Positions 45,650 to 55,473 are shown, counted from the first letter of the stretch. The stretch is DNA of 64,000 nt from Pseudomonas fluorescens (GCF_000967965.1 NZ_LACC01000015.1:30660-94659), one strand, 5' to 3'. Notes: generated from the sequence alone by a model not told the origin. Numbers and translations are program-made.

Positions 45650-46459
45650 GTGTCCCAAGCACCTACCGAAGCAGTACAACATTGCGAAACCCTCCTGCGA
45701 ACCATGATGGAGGATCTCCAGGCCAAGTGCATCTGGCCGAACGTGCGCAGCATCATTGACGGCCTGCTCAAACGCCGTATTGAACTAGCAGACGTCTACG
45801 AGGAGGTTTACACCTCATTGGCTCAGGCCCCGAGGGCCCTTTACATATTTTGGGATGCCTTCGTCCACGCTGCTGACGGTTGGAATCCTGAAAAGAACCG
45901 AGCAGCCCGGCAGGCGCGTGAAGAATTGGTAGGGATCAATAGTCGAATCAGCGAGCTCGCTGATCAGATGGCAGCATTGCTCTGTCGGCGCGATGACCTT
46001 CATAACCATTCGGGGTTTAGCTCGGATACCCACTACCACATTCTAGATATCGTGCAGGAAGCTTCGGAACACAATGATCTCTACGAGAGCTACGTGAAGG
46101 ATGATATGGATCGTCTCCAATACCAGTACGACCTCAAGTATTGGCCGGCATTGAGCGAGGTGGTTCAGGCCATCGGCATCGATGCTGAGAGAGCTGAGGT
46201 TACCGCCAACAATCCGGCTACTGCGGCTGCCACGGAAAGCCGGAAATCAGGGCGCTCGGACTTTGTGAAGGCGTTCCTGGCTCGTATTGACGACAACAGA
46301 GTGAGGGAGTGCAGCTTCATACCCAACAGCTTTGCTCTTTCTGACAGCGGCTTGGCCTCACTGGTTAACTGCGGGTTGGACTTGAAAGTCGAGGAGCTAG
46401 TCGACGCCGATTTCATCAAGCGATTCCGGCAAAGGCAGCGGCAGGCGAAGAGAGCCTGA
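45650..46459 (+). CDS. Hypothetical helical protein
   Basis: 269 residues from a GTG, no signal or membrane helix; strongly helical and charged (AREELVGINSRISELADQMA, YVKDDMDRLQYQYDLKYWPA), with HNHSGFSSDTHYH in the middle that could bind metal. No family recognised. The ribosome site is poor. Codon composition looks coding throughout. Confidence 0.6.
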   Translation: MSQAPTEAVQHCETLLRTMMEDLQAKCIWPNVRSIIDGLLKRRIELADVYEEVYTSLAQAPRALYIFWDAFVHAADGWNPEKNRAARQAREELVGINSRISELADQMAALLCRRDDLHNHSGFSSDTHYHILDIVQEASEHNDLYESYVKDDMDRLQYQYDLKYWPALSEVVQAIGIDAERAEVTANNPATAAATESRKSGRSDFVKAFLARIDDNRVRECSFIPNSFALSDSGLASLVNCGLDLKVEELVDADFIKRFRQRQRQAKRA

Positions 46460-46890
46460 TTGCATTGGGGCCAGCTACCAGATCGCTGGTCGACTATTGA
46501 ACGCCAAGTCGATTTCCTGCAATGCGATCTCGGCCAGCAGGTTGGAGATACTTCCTCTTGGTCCGCAACGGTGATGGGGACGCCCCGAAGGGATTCTTCG
46601 TCACCCACAGCACCCTATACATCCCACTGGAGTAGCCACACAAATCTCATCGTAGGGTATGGTCGGCAATTTCAGTACCAACGCCTGGCAATTGTCCGGT
46701 GAGACCTTGAATCTCGTTCGAAAATCCAACCAATGAAATCTACCCAGTAATGATTGAACTCTCGTGCGATTAGCACACTGGATTTGAGCCGTCTTTTATT
46801 CTGCTAATGTTTTATGAGAGATCCGACGGAGGTACCCCTCCTCGGACATTATCAATATAAGCACTGTGATCTCCAACAAGGGGAAGTAGC
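46460..46890. other. Intergenic region with a possible tiny gene relic
   Basis: One frame (46522-46635, 37 codons) reads RYFLLVRNGDGDAPKGFFVT then HSTLYIPLE before a stop, protein-like but without a ribosome site, perhaps the end of a lost gene. The rest is AT-richer and leads to the promoter of the large lipoprotein gene. Confidence 0.3.
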
Positions 46891-49884
46891 ATGCACGCGC
46901 CTTCAAGTTCCCGCCTAGTGGGTGTCGTTGTCTTCGCCGTGTTGTTGGTTGGATGCGGCTCCTGGCTGCAGGACAAGGTAAAACGGCTCGTCGACGGCGC
47001 GTTCCCGCCCGTCGATTACGCATCGGCGCAGACGGAAGCGGTCCAGCGATCACTGCCGGAGCTTGAGGCCGTGACATCGCCCTCGTTGTTGCTCAACGTG
47101 CCGGCGGAGGAACTCGAAAAAGGGTTCGCCGCACAGTTGAAGACGGCAGAAGTAAAAGGCATCACGATCGAGAACGCGAAAATCGAGGCAGGTCCACAGG
47201 GCTTCATGCTCTCCGCCGACGTGAGCGGGACGCTCCCCGAGCCCAAGGGTACCTTCAAGGCAACGGTGAAGGGTTGGGTGACGGTCTCGGTCGCCGATAA
47301 TGTGGCCACGCTTAAACCCGGCCTCTCCTCGGCTACGCTGACCTCACTGGACCTCGATGGATGGTTCTCTTGGGGCGGCGATGCTGCAGCTTCGGCAATC
47401 AACAGTGTGCTGAAGGATTTCATCAGTAACGCCAACTCTCAGATCAAGCCGATCGAATACAAGTTCGATCCGACTCAGGTCGGCCTTAGCCAGCCCATCG
47501 AGATCAAACTGCCTAATGACAAAACAGTCATTCTGCCAGAGGTCAAGCTCGGGAAAGTCGCAGTTCTCGTATCACCGCTTGGGTTGCACCTCCTTGCCGA
47601 TCTCGAGAGTGCGTCGGCAGCGACGCCCCCGGCGACCGGCACTTGCGACAAGTACGACTGTTATGCGGAAGCCTTCTGGGTCAAGGCGGACAAGATCAAG
47701 CCTGGCCTGAAGCGCGGCACCGGTGGTATCTACCTGGCCGATGCTTTCCTAAGCAAGCTGCTCACACCCGCGTTCCCGCCCATCGAGCTCGCCGACATGC
47801 GTCTGGATGCTCTCCAGAATCTTGTACAGGCACTAAACTTCAACGGCCAGGTCGCTTTGGGTGCCAGTATCAGCGCCCCGCGCCTGGCCAAGGCACTCAA
47901 AGAGGCCATGGTCAATCTGCTTCCGGCCACCCCTGAGGCAACCCTCGGAGAGCCAGTAATCGAGTTGGGTGAGCAAACCATCGAGGTTGAAGTACCTGTT
48001 AGTGGCAAGATCGATAGTGCCAAGATCAGCTACAAGGGCAAGATCCGCGCTGGTGGCGTGATCGCGTCGACAGCAGAATCGCTCTACTACCGGGTAGCAT
48101 TGGTTGGTCTCCAGCTCGAGTCAGTCGAGCACGAAGGGGGACCTATCAGCCCGGCGGCGTTCATCGGATCGATCAATGGTCTCGTTGCGCAGCTTCTGCC
48201 GTACATCAACGGTGCTCTCGACAAGCAGCCGATCTCCCTTCCCCTGCCCAAGATCAAACCGGTGTCGGTGGCCACAACGGGCGTCCAGATCACGCCGGCT
48301 GAACTGACAATTCCGCCGCCCTCAGGTGTTCTTTTGATTCCCAGGCTCGACAAGAGCGGGCTGCGTGTTCTCGTAGTCGAAGGCGTTGGAGTGGCGCAGA
48401 ACACGGTGTCAGGGATGGACATCAGCGCTGAGCGCGCTATCAGCGGGTCGCTCAAGCCCGAATTCAACCGCGACGCTTCCGCGCAATGGTTTGCCACACC
48501 TGCGGTGCAGTCCATCGCACTGATCATCACTAAGCGCAGGATAAATGGACCTTTCGGAATCAGTTTCGACGTACCGGTGATTTCTACGCCGACACCTGCG
48601 CAGCCAACTCCGCCACCTGCTCCCGCACCAGTGCCTGGTCCTGCTCCAGGGCAGACGCCCGAGGACTATGCCAACATGCTGTTCCAGCAAATGTGGGCAA
48701 CAGCACTTCCAGACCAGGCGCAGTGGGCTGAAGGCATGCCCGATATCCGCGCGGCGGCTGCCACAAGCTGGATCGTCGGCACAGTCAACACAATCTTGCA
48801 ACATAACCAGATTGCCATCGATGTACCGTTTGACAGCGGCATCACCCACTACGATACGGGGAAAATTCGCCTAGCAGGACAATTGGAAGCTAACTGCGCT
48901 GCAGAGCGCAACTGCTCGCGGGGTGACTGCCCGTTGGCCTCCTGCAGCACCAACAGCTGCGATTGGAGTTGCCGCCGGCACGGGCCGTTCAACACTTCGT
49001 GGGACGATCCTTTCTGTAAGGCGGGTGAAACCGCCTGCAATGTCCGCGCGGAGGCCGAGCGGGGTGCCTGCAATGTTCGTGCGAATGCCGACCAGACAGC
49101 CTGCAATGTGGCCGAGGAGGCGAAGCGCGGCGCGTGCAACATTCAGAAGGAGGCTGAAATTCTAGGTTGCAACATTGCAAAGGAAACGGTAGCTGCCATC
49201 AAGCAGATCGATGGCATCGGTACGGCCAACGGCGATGTGCGAGCTGCCGGTGGGGCCGCCATCCGCTCGCCAATTCTGAAATTCAACCGAGGGGACTCTG
49301 TGGTGTCGCTCCAGATGGATGCTGCAGCGAACATCACGATGAGCGGGGACATCTACTTTACGCCCTACGATATCGGCCACATCCTAGCGTGCCCATTCAA
49401 GGGTAGGGCGGCAATAGAGGTGCATGGATCTATCCCCATGAAGACCTACACGATCACATCGACGATCAAGGACGGCGGTGCGGGACAGGATGGCTCTCAC
49501 CAGCTTCAAATGGAGTTCAACTCGATTCCGGTGAAAGGCTCGCTGTCGCCTGCCCCCGTGGACGCTTTCCTCACCCAGAACCCGCAGATATTCCTCACAT
49601 GCTCTCCTGTGGTCACGGGGCCGCTGGCGGCCGCCGCACTCCTTGGCAAGGTTCAGGCTTTCGTCCCGGGCGACATTCTAGGCGCGATTGAGAAGGCGAT
49701 TCCTGACAATCAGGAGTTGGGCTTCGCCGCGCTCAAGGCGGTCACTGCCGGGCAGATCGATGTTACAGCACCTATCCCGTCTATCCAGGTCACCGTTCCA
49801 AAACTTGAGGCCGTGATCCCTGGCGGGAACGTCTCTCTTGAGGGCGTCTGGAAGGATGGAACGTTGGTTTTTAGCGGGAGCTGA
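46891..49884 (+). CDS. Large lipoprotein with an 11-residue cysteine repeat
   Basis: 997 residues. Lipoprotein signal with lipobox LVGC (Cys22). Residues about 50-560 are beta-rich tandem domains (LLLNVPAEELEKGFAAQLKT, IENAKIEAGPQGFMLSADVS), reminiscent of lipid-binding TULIP/DUF4403 proteins but not a firm match. A proline-rich linker (about 565-592) follows, then a Cys-rich segment (EANCAAERNCSRGDCPLASC, STNSCDWSCRRHG) and five hendecads with Cys716, 727, 738, 749 and 760 in the form ACNVxxEAxxG. The C-terminal about 230 residues are another beta-rich domain. Strong ribosome site AAGGGGAAG. No close relative recognised. Confidence 0.8.
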   Translation: MHAPSSSRLVGVVVFAVLLVGCGSWLQDKVKRLVDGAFPPVDYASAQTEAVQRSLPELEAVTSPSLLLNVPAEELEKGFAAQLKTAEVKGITIENAKIEAGPQGFMLSADVSGTLPEPKGTFKATVKGWVTVSVADNVATLKPGLSSATLTSLDLDGWFSWGGDAAASAINSVLKDFISNANSQIKPIEYKFDPTQVGLSQPIEIKLPNDKTVILPEVKLGKVAVLVSPLGLHLLADLESASAATPPATGTCDKYDCYAEAFWVKADKIKPGLKRGTGGIYLADAFLSKLLTPAFPPIELADMRLDALQNLVQALNFNGQVALGASISAPRLAKALKEAMVNLLPATPEATLGEPVIELGEQTIEVEVPVSGKIDSAKISYKGKIRAGGVIASTAESLYYRVALVGLQLESVEHEGGPISPAAFIGSINGLVAQLLPYINGALDKQPISLPLPKIKPVSVATTGVQITPAELTIPPPSGVLLIPRLDKSGLRVLVVEGVGVAQNTVSGMDISAERAISGSLKPEFNRDASAQWFATPAVQSIALIITKRRINGPFGISFDVPVISTPTPAQPTPPPAPAPVPGPAPGQTPEDYANMLFQQMWATALPDQAQWAEGMPDIRAAAATSWIVGTVNTILQHNQIAIDVPFDSGITHYDTGKIRLAGQLEANCAAERNCSRGDCPLASCSTNSCDWSCRRHGPFNTSWDDPFCKAGETACNVRAEAERGACNVRANADQTACNVAEEAKRGACNIQKEAEILGCNIAKETVAAIKQIDGIGTANGDVRAAGGAAIRSPILKFNRGDSVVSLQMDAAANITMSGDIYFTPYDIGHILACPFKGRAAIEVHGSIPMKTYTITSTIKDGGAGQDGSHQLQMEFNSIPVKGSLSPAPVDAFLTQNPQIFLTCSPVVTGPLAAAALLGKVQAFVPGDILGAIEKAIPDNQELGFAALKAVTAGQIDVTAPIPSIQVTVPKLEAVIPGGNVSLEGVWKDGTLVFSGS

Positions 49885-50079
49885 CGACCAGTATTTCTTG
49901 ATCTTGGGCATGAACACTCCTTCAACTCGGTGTGAGCTTTTTCGAAAGGATCCGCGCTAACGGGTTAGAGCCCAAGCGGCGCAATACGATCAGCTCCTCG
50001 ATAAGCCATACCCAAGCCTCGGAAATGTGTGCAGGTCGGTCTTGGTGCATGTGGTTGAAAATAAGATGAGGATCTCACG

Positions 50080-51111
50080 ATGATCATCGATGCCCTGAAG
50101 CGCGTGCGCCTATCGGTGAGCGAAGCGTTGTGCGTGTGCATCTTGTCGTTGCTGACGGTTTGGATGCCATCGGTCAACGCCTCCGAGCCTCTCGAATCCC
50201 GGCTTGCGTTCTGGCGAGCTCAGGCATTCAAGTGCAGGGTCCCAGGAAGCGAAATTACCTTCCCTAGTCGTCCGACGGGTAACGAGAGCCAACCATGCGA
50301 CGACGGCGACATGACGCTCTTCAATGGCCTTTTGTGTGCGGCCGGAGAGGAGGACGGCTGCAAAGCGGTGGCCGATGCGCAAGATCCGAGCACTGGACAA
50401 TGGTTCCGCTCCCCGCGCATCCGGCTTCATGGCAATGACCGTGGCGGCGCAGACTTTTCTCCCGATATGGCGTTGGGCGTTGAACTCTACTTGGTGAAGA
50501 CCGGCGACACTGAACGAGCCTGGAAGTGGCTAATGTGGCTGCACGAGCATGTACCGTGCACCTTCGATAACCCCTTTGGAGATAGCTGCTGGCTTGAGGG
50601 TATTCCACGATTTTGCGTTCAGAAGGGCTGTGAGATCCGACACGGGGATGCAGCAAGCCTCGCCTTGACAGTCAACTACCTGCAAACCAATTACCGTATG
50701 CAGGCTCTGCCGCATGGACGCCTTCGTGGTCATCTGGGGAGCTTTTCCGGGTATGGTCCCGGCATAGCGGAGATCGATGCAAAGGTCAACAAGCCCGGTT
50801 ACTCGCAGCACCTAGTGGGCGTGACCATCCTTTTGATGCGTAATGCGGGGCTGCTCGATGATCGAATCAACAATGCGGCTAAAACCCTCTCAGAACGAAA
50901 TCCGAAAAACGCATTTTTCACGTACCTAAGTCGTGGCAACATTGACGGAGAAGCTTTGTCGCAGACCCTAACGCTTTGCCCGGCAGTTGATCGCCTACCG
51001 ACACCACCCCTTCACCAGTGGCAATGGGAGCGTGACGATGCCAACGAAGCATGGCGGAACTCCTGTTATTGGGATTGCATCTTCATGGCGAAACTCTTGG
51101 GGGCCTACTGA
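50080..51111 (+). CDS. Secreted cysteine-rich protein of unknown function
   Basis: 343 residues: N-terminal hydrophobic segment (ALCVCILSLLTVWMPSVNAS) serving as signal peptide or anchor, then a mature part with paired cysteines (PCDDGDMTLFNGLLCAAGEE, CTFDNPFGDSCWLEGIPRFC). A CDDGD-x-TLFNGLLC block could be part of a glycosidase-like toroid, but this is only a resemblance. GAGG precedes the ATG. Follows the large lipoprotein on the same strand after 195 bases. Confidence 0.65.
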   Translation: MIIDALKRVRLSVSEALCVCILSLLTVWMPSVNASEPLESRLAFWRAQAFKCRVPGSEITFPSRPTGNESQPCDDGDMTLFNGLLCAAGEEDGCKAVADAQDPSTGQWFRSPRIRLHGNDRGGADFSPDMALGVELYLVKTGDTERAWKWLMWLHEHVPCTFDNPFGDSCWLEGIPRFCVQKGCEIRHGDAASLALTVNYLQTNYRMQALPHGRLRGHLGSFSGYGPGIAEIDAKVNKPGYSQHLVGVTILLMRNAGLLDDRINNAAKTLSERNPKNAFFTYLSRGNIDGEALSQTLTLCPAVDRLPTPPLHQWQWERDDANEAWRNSCYWDCIFMAKLLGAY

Positions 51112-51129
51112 ACAGACTTGAACGCCGTG

Positions 51130-51179
51130 TGTCGGCGCTGACACGATTTTGACCCTGGATGCTGATTTTGACTGACCCA
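51130..51179. repeat. IS21-like end fragment
   Basis: TGTCGGCGCTGACACGATTT followed by TGACCC, plus a second GATTTTGACTGACCC copy. The same motif recurs at 59490, 59616 and 63399. Repeated GATTTTGACCC motifs next to a TGT terminus are characteristic of IS21-family ends; no transposase gene accompanies it. Confidence 0.6.
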
Positions 51180-51370
51180 TATGCAGGCTCTGAAATCCCG
51201 CGTAAGACCATCGTCTGCTGAGTATTTGGATGGGTTAATGAACTCAGGCAGTCTGGGTCAGCCCCCTCAGCGCCAACAACCAGCCTTCTCGTTGTTGGCG
51301 CCGACCGTCGAATGAATGGGAGCGCGCCCCGTCGTTGCCGGAGTACTCGGCACACTCCGTGGCGTGACAT

Positions 51371-52549
51371 TTACACCTGGTCAGAGGGCGCCTTGGTCAG
51401 TTGCTTGATGGTTTCAAAAACCTGCTCAAGCAGCTGGTCGGTGGCCAACAGGCGATCCATGTTGCGCCCTACGTTTTCCTCGTAGACGCTCGACAGCCAT
51501 TTAAAGGCCCTCCAGTCCCGATAGATCAGGTGCTCAGGAATTGGATGGGCACACTCCCTCAGTTGCTCAATGCACCCTAGCTTGCCGTTGCTGACAGGCA
51601 CCAGTCCGTAGTGAAGAGCATCCGTTGCGACCTCGATCCTCAGCAATGCGCCTTCGACACCGATGTCATGGAACATTCCAACGTTCTTTGGCCTCATGCC
51701 CTTGATCCTGAACCAAGCGCAGCAGCTATCCTCATTGAATTCCAAGCCTGGGAACCCGGCCGGCGGGTGTGCACGCGTGTAGGTCTGCGACAATGATCGG
51801 TCTACGGAGTCAAAGAAACGCTGCAGCGCGGCACCCTTTGCAAATGGAAGGGCCTCAGCAATAGCGTCTGCGGATTTGAAGTCGTTGCCGGCAGAAATCA
51901 ACTGGATCAGCGCGCGCTTGGTGTTCTGGGTCATGGACGTTCCAGTGATTTTACGGACGATGTTCGCGTATTGAATCAACGCGTGCTGAAGCGCGGATGT
52001 ATCGGCTGCTGCAGCGACACATTTTTCAAGCCAGTTCAAGATGTGCTCTCGGTACGACACACGCCGATAGGCAACTCCTCGACAACTGCTCACATCGGCG
52101 TCGGTGCCCAGCAGGGTGAGGTACAACAGATCCCAAAGCTTGCCTGACGCCTGGCCGACATGAGCGTATCTCTTGAGTTGCTCATCCCCATCCTCGGCAT
52201 CGACCTTGTTCTCGATGAGGACTATTCGGTTCGGTAAATGAATAACGATGTCGACGCGCCCCTGCACGGCAGCAAATGTCTCCTCTTTGCGCACGCGAGC
52301 CTCCGCCAGGCGCGGCTCGTGTTCAATCCCCATGTGGGACAGGAATAGCCCAAGGAAGAGCGGTCCCTTTCCATGCCGTCCTCGGGGGTTCAATATCTCC
52401 GCAAGCATCGCTGAGTGAGTGTTGACTTCGACTCGCTCGGTTTTCGTGATGGTGAACAGGTTGAAGGCTTCGCCCGATGCTGCCTGCTTTGCTTGGGACT
52501 CCTGCACCAACGCTCCTGCCCTGCTCAATAGCAACTGTGTCTTTTCCAT
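51371..52549 (-). CDS. PD-(D/E)XK nuclease-superfamily protein
   Basis: 392 residues. The nuclease core is clear: NTHSAMLAEILNPRGRHGKG near the N-terminus, then Asp100 in VDIVIHLP and Glu113-x-Lys115 in IVLIENKVDAEDGDEQLKRY. This is the family 4 type of PD-(D/E)XK proteins, commonly found alone in defence islands. The C-terminal 200 residues (ISAGNDFKSADAIAEALPFA to HLIYRDWRAFKWLSSVYEEN) have no recognised domain and may sense or bind. ATG 52549 is chosen; a GTG at 52561 would add four residues. Opposite in strand to its neighbours. Confidence 0.75.
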   Translation of the reverse strand: MEKTQLLLSRAGALVQESQAKQAASGEAFNLFTITKTERVEVNTHSAMLAEILNPRGRHGKGPLFLGLFLSHMGIEHEPRLAEARVRKEETFAAVQGRVDIVIHLPNRIVLIENKVDAEDGDEQLKRYAHVGQASGKLWDLLYLTLLGTDADVSSCRGVAYRRVSYREHILNWLEKCVAAAADTSALQHALIQYANIVRKITGTSMTQNTKRALIQLISAGNDFKSADAIAEALPFAKGAALQRFFDSVDRSLSQTYTRAHPPAGFPGLEFNEDSCCAWFRIKGMRPKNVGMFHDIGVEGALLRIEVATDALHYGLVPVSNGKLGCIEQLRECAHPIPEHLIYRDWRAFKWLSSVYEENVGRNMDRLLATDQLLEQVFETIKQLTKAPSDQV

Positions 52550-52561
52550 GAACGGCCACAC

Positions 52562-52965
52562 TCTGAATGTCGCCGCATTCTACGGTGACTTTGCCAATAC
52601 CAACTGGTGCAGGTGCAAGGCACCGGTATGTCCCTTGCTCAGAAGTTACATTGACAAAGATCGGATAATGCTCAGAACAGCCTTTACTGGGTCAGTTTTC
52701 GGTTAGCGGCAACAGGACAGGTCGGCATCTGCCAGTTAAGGTCCTGGCCTAGGTCAGTGTGAGATTTCATTGTTGTACTGGAGGGATCGTTTGACGCGTG
52801 ATGGGTTTATCAATAAACCTTGTTCTGGCTGTAGGTACCTGACTGCTATCACAGGCGTCGACCCAAGCAATACCTCGTTGCAACTATCCACATCCCAAGG
52901 TAACCGTTCGCTGCAGACCACTTTGACTAAACTGGTCCATACCGCCTTATAAGCCGAGCTTTTCG
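52562..52965. other. Intergenic region with no supported gene
   Basis: 404 bases between the divergent nuclease and phosphoesterase genes. No repeats, hairpins or open frames worth calling were seen. Confidence 0.35.
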
Positions 52966-54927
52966 ATGAAGACTACTGGCTCACCCAATTCCCGAGTTGA
53001 GGTCTATACGCAGGAACGAATGGTCAACTGGATAGGCCCGCTTCAACTGCTTCGCACAGGCTTTCGAGTGGCGGTGGCCACGACATTGGGTGCGTTCGTT
53101 GACCAGCGCGAAGTACAGGCGTCCCTACGGCCGGCCAGTGAAAATCAACCGATTAAAGTGGAAGGAAACGCTGACGGCGAGGTTTGGGTCGACTACCTGG
53201 CCGACACGGGGGACGGCTGGGACTCGACCTACTCCATGGCCTTGTGCGTGAGCCACACCGTTCAACTCCAGGATCAAGACCTCACGCTTCCACGTGGCCA
53301 CATACTCCTGCTCGGCGGCGACCAGGTCTATCCTACCCCGGCACAATGCGGCTACCGTACCCGCTTCCTTGATCCTTTCCGTGCCGCTTCGCCGGCACCT
53401 GTACCGGCCTGCCCGCCTAGGAGCGCGGAAGACCCCATCCCTGTTACAGATCCCCGCTTGATGTTGGCCACCCCTGGCAATCACGATTGGTATGACGGAC
53501 TGCGGGCATTCACTCAGTTGTTCTGCAACAAAAAGCCCATCGGTGACTGGGAAACGCGCCAGCGCACCAGTTACTACGTCGTCCAGTTGCCTGGCGGCTG
53601 GTGGATTTGGGGATTGGATCTGCAATTAGAGTCAGCGATCGACCAACCTCAACGTGACTATTTTGAACAGCAAAAACGGTTACTTCAGTCCGGGGATCGC
53701 GTGGTGGTCGTGACCCCCGAACCTAGCTGGCTGGACGAGGCTGCGAGTTTGGAGCGCGGGCAGCAGAGCACCTTCCCGTCGATCGAAACGCAGACTCCTC
53801 GGTTTCGCAGCCTGCGAGACATCGAAGAGCTCTTAGGTGCATATCTGGCCGTCGTACTGACAGGTGACTTGCATCACTATGCCCGGTATGCCCCCTCTGA
53901 CAACTCAGGTGCGCCACATCGCATAACGTGCGGGGGGGGCGGCGCGTTCCTGCATGGCACGCACCAACTGCCAGACACGCTTACTTCAATTAAGGTCGGT
54001 GGCATTGAGCAGAACTATGCACTCAAGGGGGTGTACCCGGAGAAGGAAGCCTCAGAGCGACTACGTGATCGAGCTTGGCGGCTACCCACACGCAACTTCG
54101 CCTTCTGCACCATGTTGGCCATGTTCTACATGCTGTTCGGTTGGATAGTCCAAAGCGCGAGCCTGGTGTCCCATCCTGTGCGAGACGGTCGCAGCCTGAT
54201 GGAAAGGATGTCCGAACTGGAGTTTGGTTGGGGCAATCTGATCGAAGTTTGTCACCAACAGGCCTGGGCCATGGCGAACAGCCCTGCGTCGGTGATCATC
54301 GCGCTGGTCATCGTCGCGGCCGGTGGGGCGTTTACCTCGGCCGACGTCATGCGCGGGAAATGGTTGGCATTCTTCGCTGGCTCGGCACACGGTCTATTAC
54401 ACCTATGCTTGGCAGTCGGGATGCTGTGGCTGATGGCCCGGATCAATATCCATTACTTGGGCTGGGATGTATTTGATCTGCTACAGGCGGCGTTGTTTGG
54501 CTTGGAATCCTTGCTGCTCGGCGGATTCCTTGGAGGCCTCCTGTTCGGCGTATGGATGGTCATGGCCAACAAGTGGTTCGGACTTCATGCGGAGGCAGTG
54601 ATGTCCTCACAGCGCATCCCCGATCACAAATGCTTTCTCCGGATGCGCTTCACATCCGAGGATCTCACCATTTACCCGTTGAAACTGGGTAGGGTTTGCC
54701 GCCGCTGGTCGTTGGCGCCAGCGATTCAACACATTACCCAAAAGCAGCGGAGCTGGCGTATACGTGCGACGGCCGGCACGATTGGACCACGTTTTGTGCC
54801 GGCGACTGGGCAGCCCTCTCCAATTGAGTCCCTGCAGCTCATCGAGCCGGCTATCGCTATTTTGCGCAGTTCTTCATCGAATACCGAGAATCCACTGCCA
54901 AAGGGTCGATGCGACACTTCTCTCTAG
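52966..54927 (+). CDS. Metallophosphoesterase with membrane domain
   Basis: 653 residues. N-terminal calcineurin-like phosphatase: GDGWDSTYSMA, LLLGGDQVYPTP, TPGNHDWYDGL and LTGDLHHYARY supply the usual Asp/Asn/His metal ligands. From about residue 370 there are five or so membrane helices (FAFCTMLAMFYMLFGWIVQS, VIIALVIVAAGGAFTSADVM, LLHLCLAVGMLWLMARI, LLGGFLGGLLFGVWMVMANK), then a cytoplasmic tail. A phosphatase before a membrane domain is unusual; it could act on a lipid-linked or envelope substrate. Substrate unknown. A spontaneous association with the nearby lipoproteins is only inferred from position. Confidence 0.78.
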   Translation: MKTTGSPNSRVEVYTQERMVNWIGPLQLLRTGFRVAVATTLGAFVDQREVQASLRPASENQPIKVEGNADGEVWVDYLADTGDGWDSTYSMALCVSHTVQLQDQDLTLPRGHILLLGGDQVYPTPAQCGYRTRFLDPFRAASPAPVPACPPRSAEDPIPVTDPRLMLATPGNHDWYDGLRAFTQLFCNKKPIGDWETRQRTSYYVVQLPGGWWIWGLDLQLESAIDQPQRDYFEQQKRLLQSGDRVVVVTPEPSWLDEAASLERGQQSTFPSIETQTPRFRSLRDIEELLGAYLAVVLTGDLHHYARYAPSDNSGAPHRITCGGGGAFLHGTHQLPDTLTSIKVGGIEQNYALKGVYPEKEASERLRDRAWRLPTRNFAFCTMLAMFYMLFGWIVQSASLVSHPVRDGRSLMERMSELEFGWGNLIEVCHQQAWAMANSPASVIIALVIVAAGGAFTSADVMRGKWLAFFAGSAHGLLHLCLAVGMLWLMARINIHYLGWDVFDLLQAALFGLESLLLGGFLGGLLFGVWMVMANKWFGLHAEAVMSSQRIPDHKCFLRMRFTSEDLTIYPLKLGRVCRRWSLAPAIQHITQKQRSWRIRATAGTIGPRFVPATGQPSPIESLQLIEPAIAILRSSSSNTENPLPKGRCDTSL

Positions 54928-55059
54928 CGTTGCAGGCTGACGCTCAGCCGATAGAACACTAGACGGATGTTCCCATGGAAGGAAACGGAACGTCCTTGGA
55001 GCACCCATACCCAGTCATCGCGCAGGACCGCCTGTCTGCGAGGTAAACGAGGAAGAATC

Positions 55060-55179
55060 ATGCCCCTCGATTCACACCACAAAGTACTAATTGGTGTGGC
55101 CATCATCGGCCTTATCGCTGCAGTTGGCGCTGCACTGATCAGCAATTGGGACAAGATAGCTGCAAAGCCTACCTATTAG
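55060..55179 (+). CDS. 39-residue single-span membrane protein
   Basis: One helix (VLIGVAIIGLIAAVGAALIS) between short polar ends. A near-ideal ribosome site (GAGGAAGAA) lies before the ATG, which supports translation. Too short to assign to a family. Confidence 0.6.
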   Translation: MPLDSHHKVLIGVAIIGLIAAVGAALISNWDKIAAKPTY

Positions 55180-55236
55180 GATGGGGTGGCCCTGCTGGAA
55201 CTCGCGTTCGAAAAGACACTGGACGTATTCTGACCG

Positions 55237-55473
55237 TTGGTCAGGTCAGGCGATACGAAGGCTCAACTGGTAATGGGGCGCCTCTATTTCAAATTTCAGA
55301 CAACCGACGAATACCTTTATCGCGCTGAATTTTGGCTCCAAAAGGCTAAAGATCAAGGCGTGAAAGACGCGGAGTCCATGCTAGAGGATGCGGAAGACAA
55401 ATTGCGCGCCCAAGTGGTTAGTGCAAAGAAAGAAGGTACGTGGAACCCTTGGGAAAAACGGGCTCATGCGTAG
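55237..55473 (+). CDS. Sel1-repeat-like small protein or fragment
   Basis: 78 residues from a TTG. GDTKAQLVMGRLYFKFQTTD followed by AEFWLQKAKDQGVKDAESML has the Sel1/TPR alternation of small and hydrophobic residues. A stop-interrupted DGVALLELAFEKTLDVF stretch lies just upstream in another frame, so this may be the end of a frameshifted gene that began with the 39-residue membrane segment. Confidence 0.45.
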   Translation: MVRSGDTKAQLVMGRLYFKFQTTDEYLYRAEFWLQKAKDQGVKDAESMLEDAEDKLRAQVVSAKKEGTWNPWEKRAHA

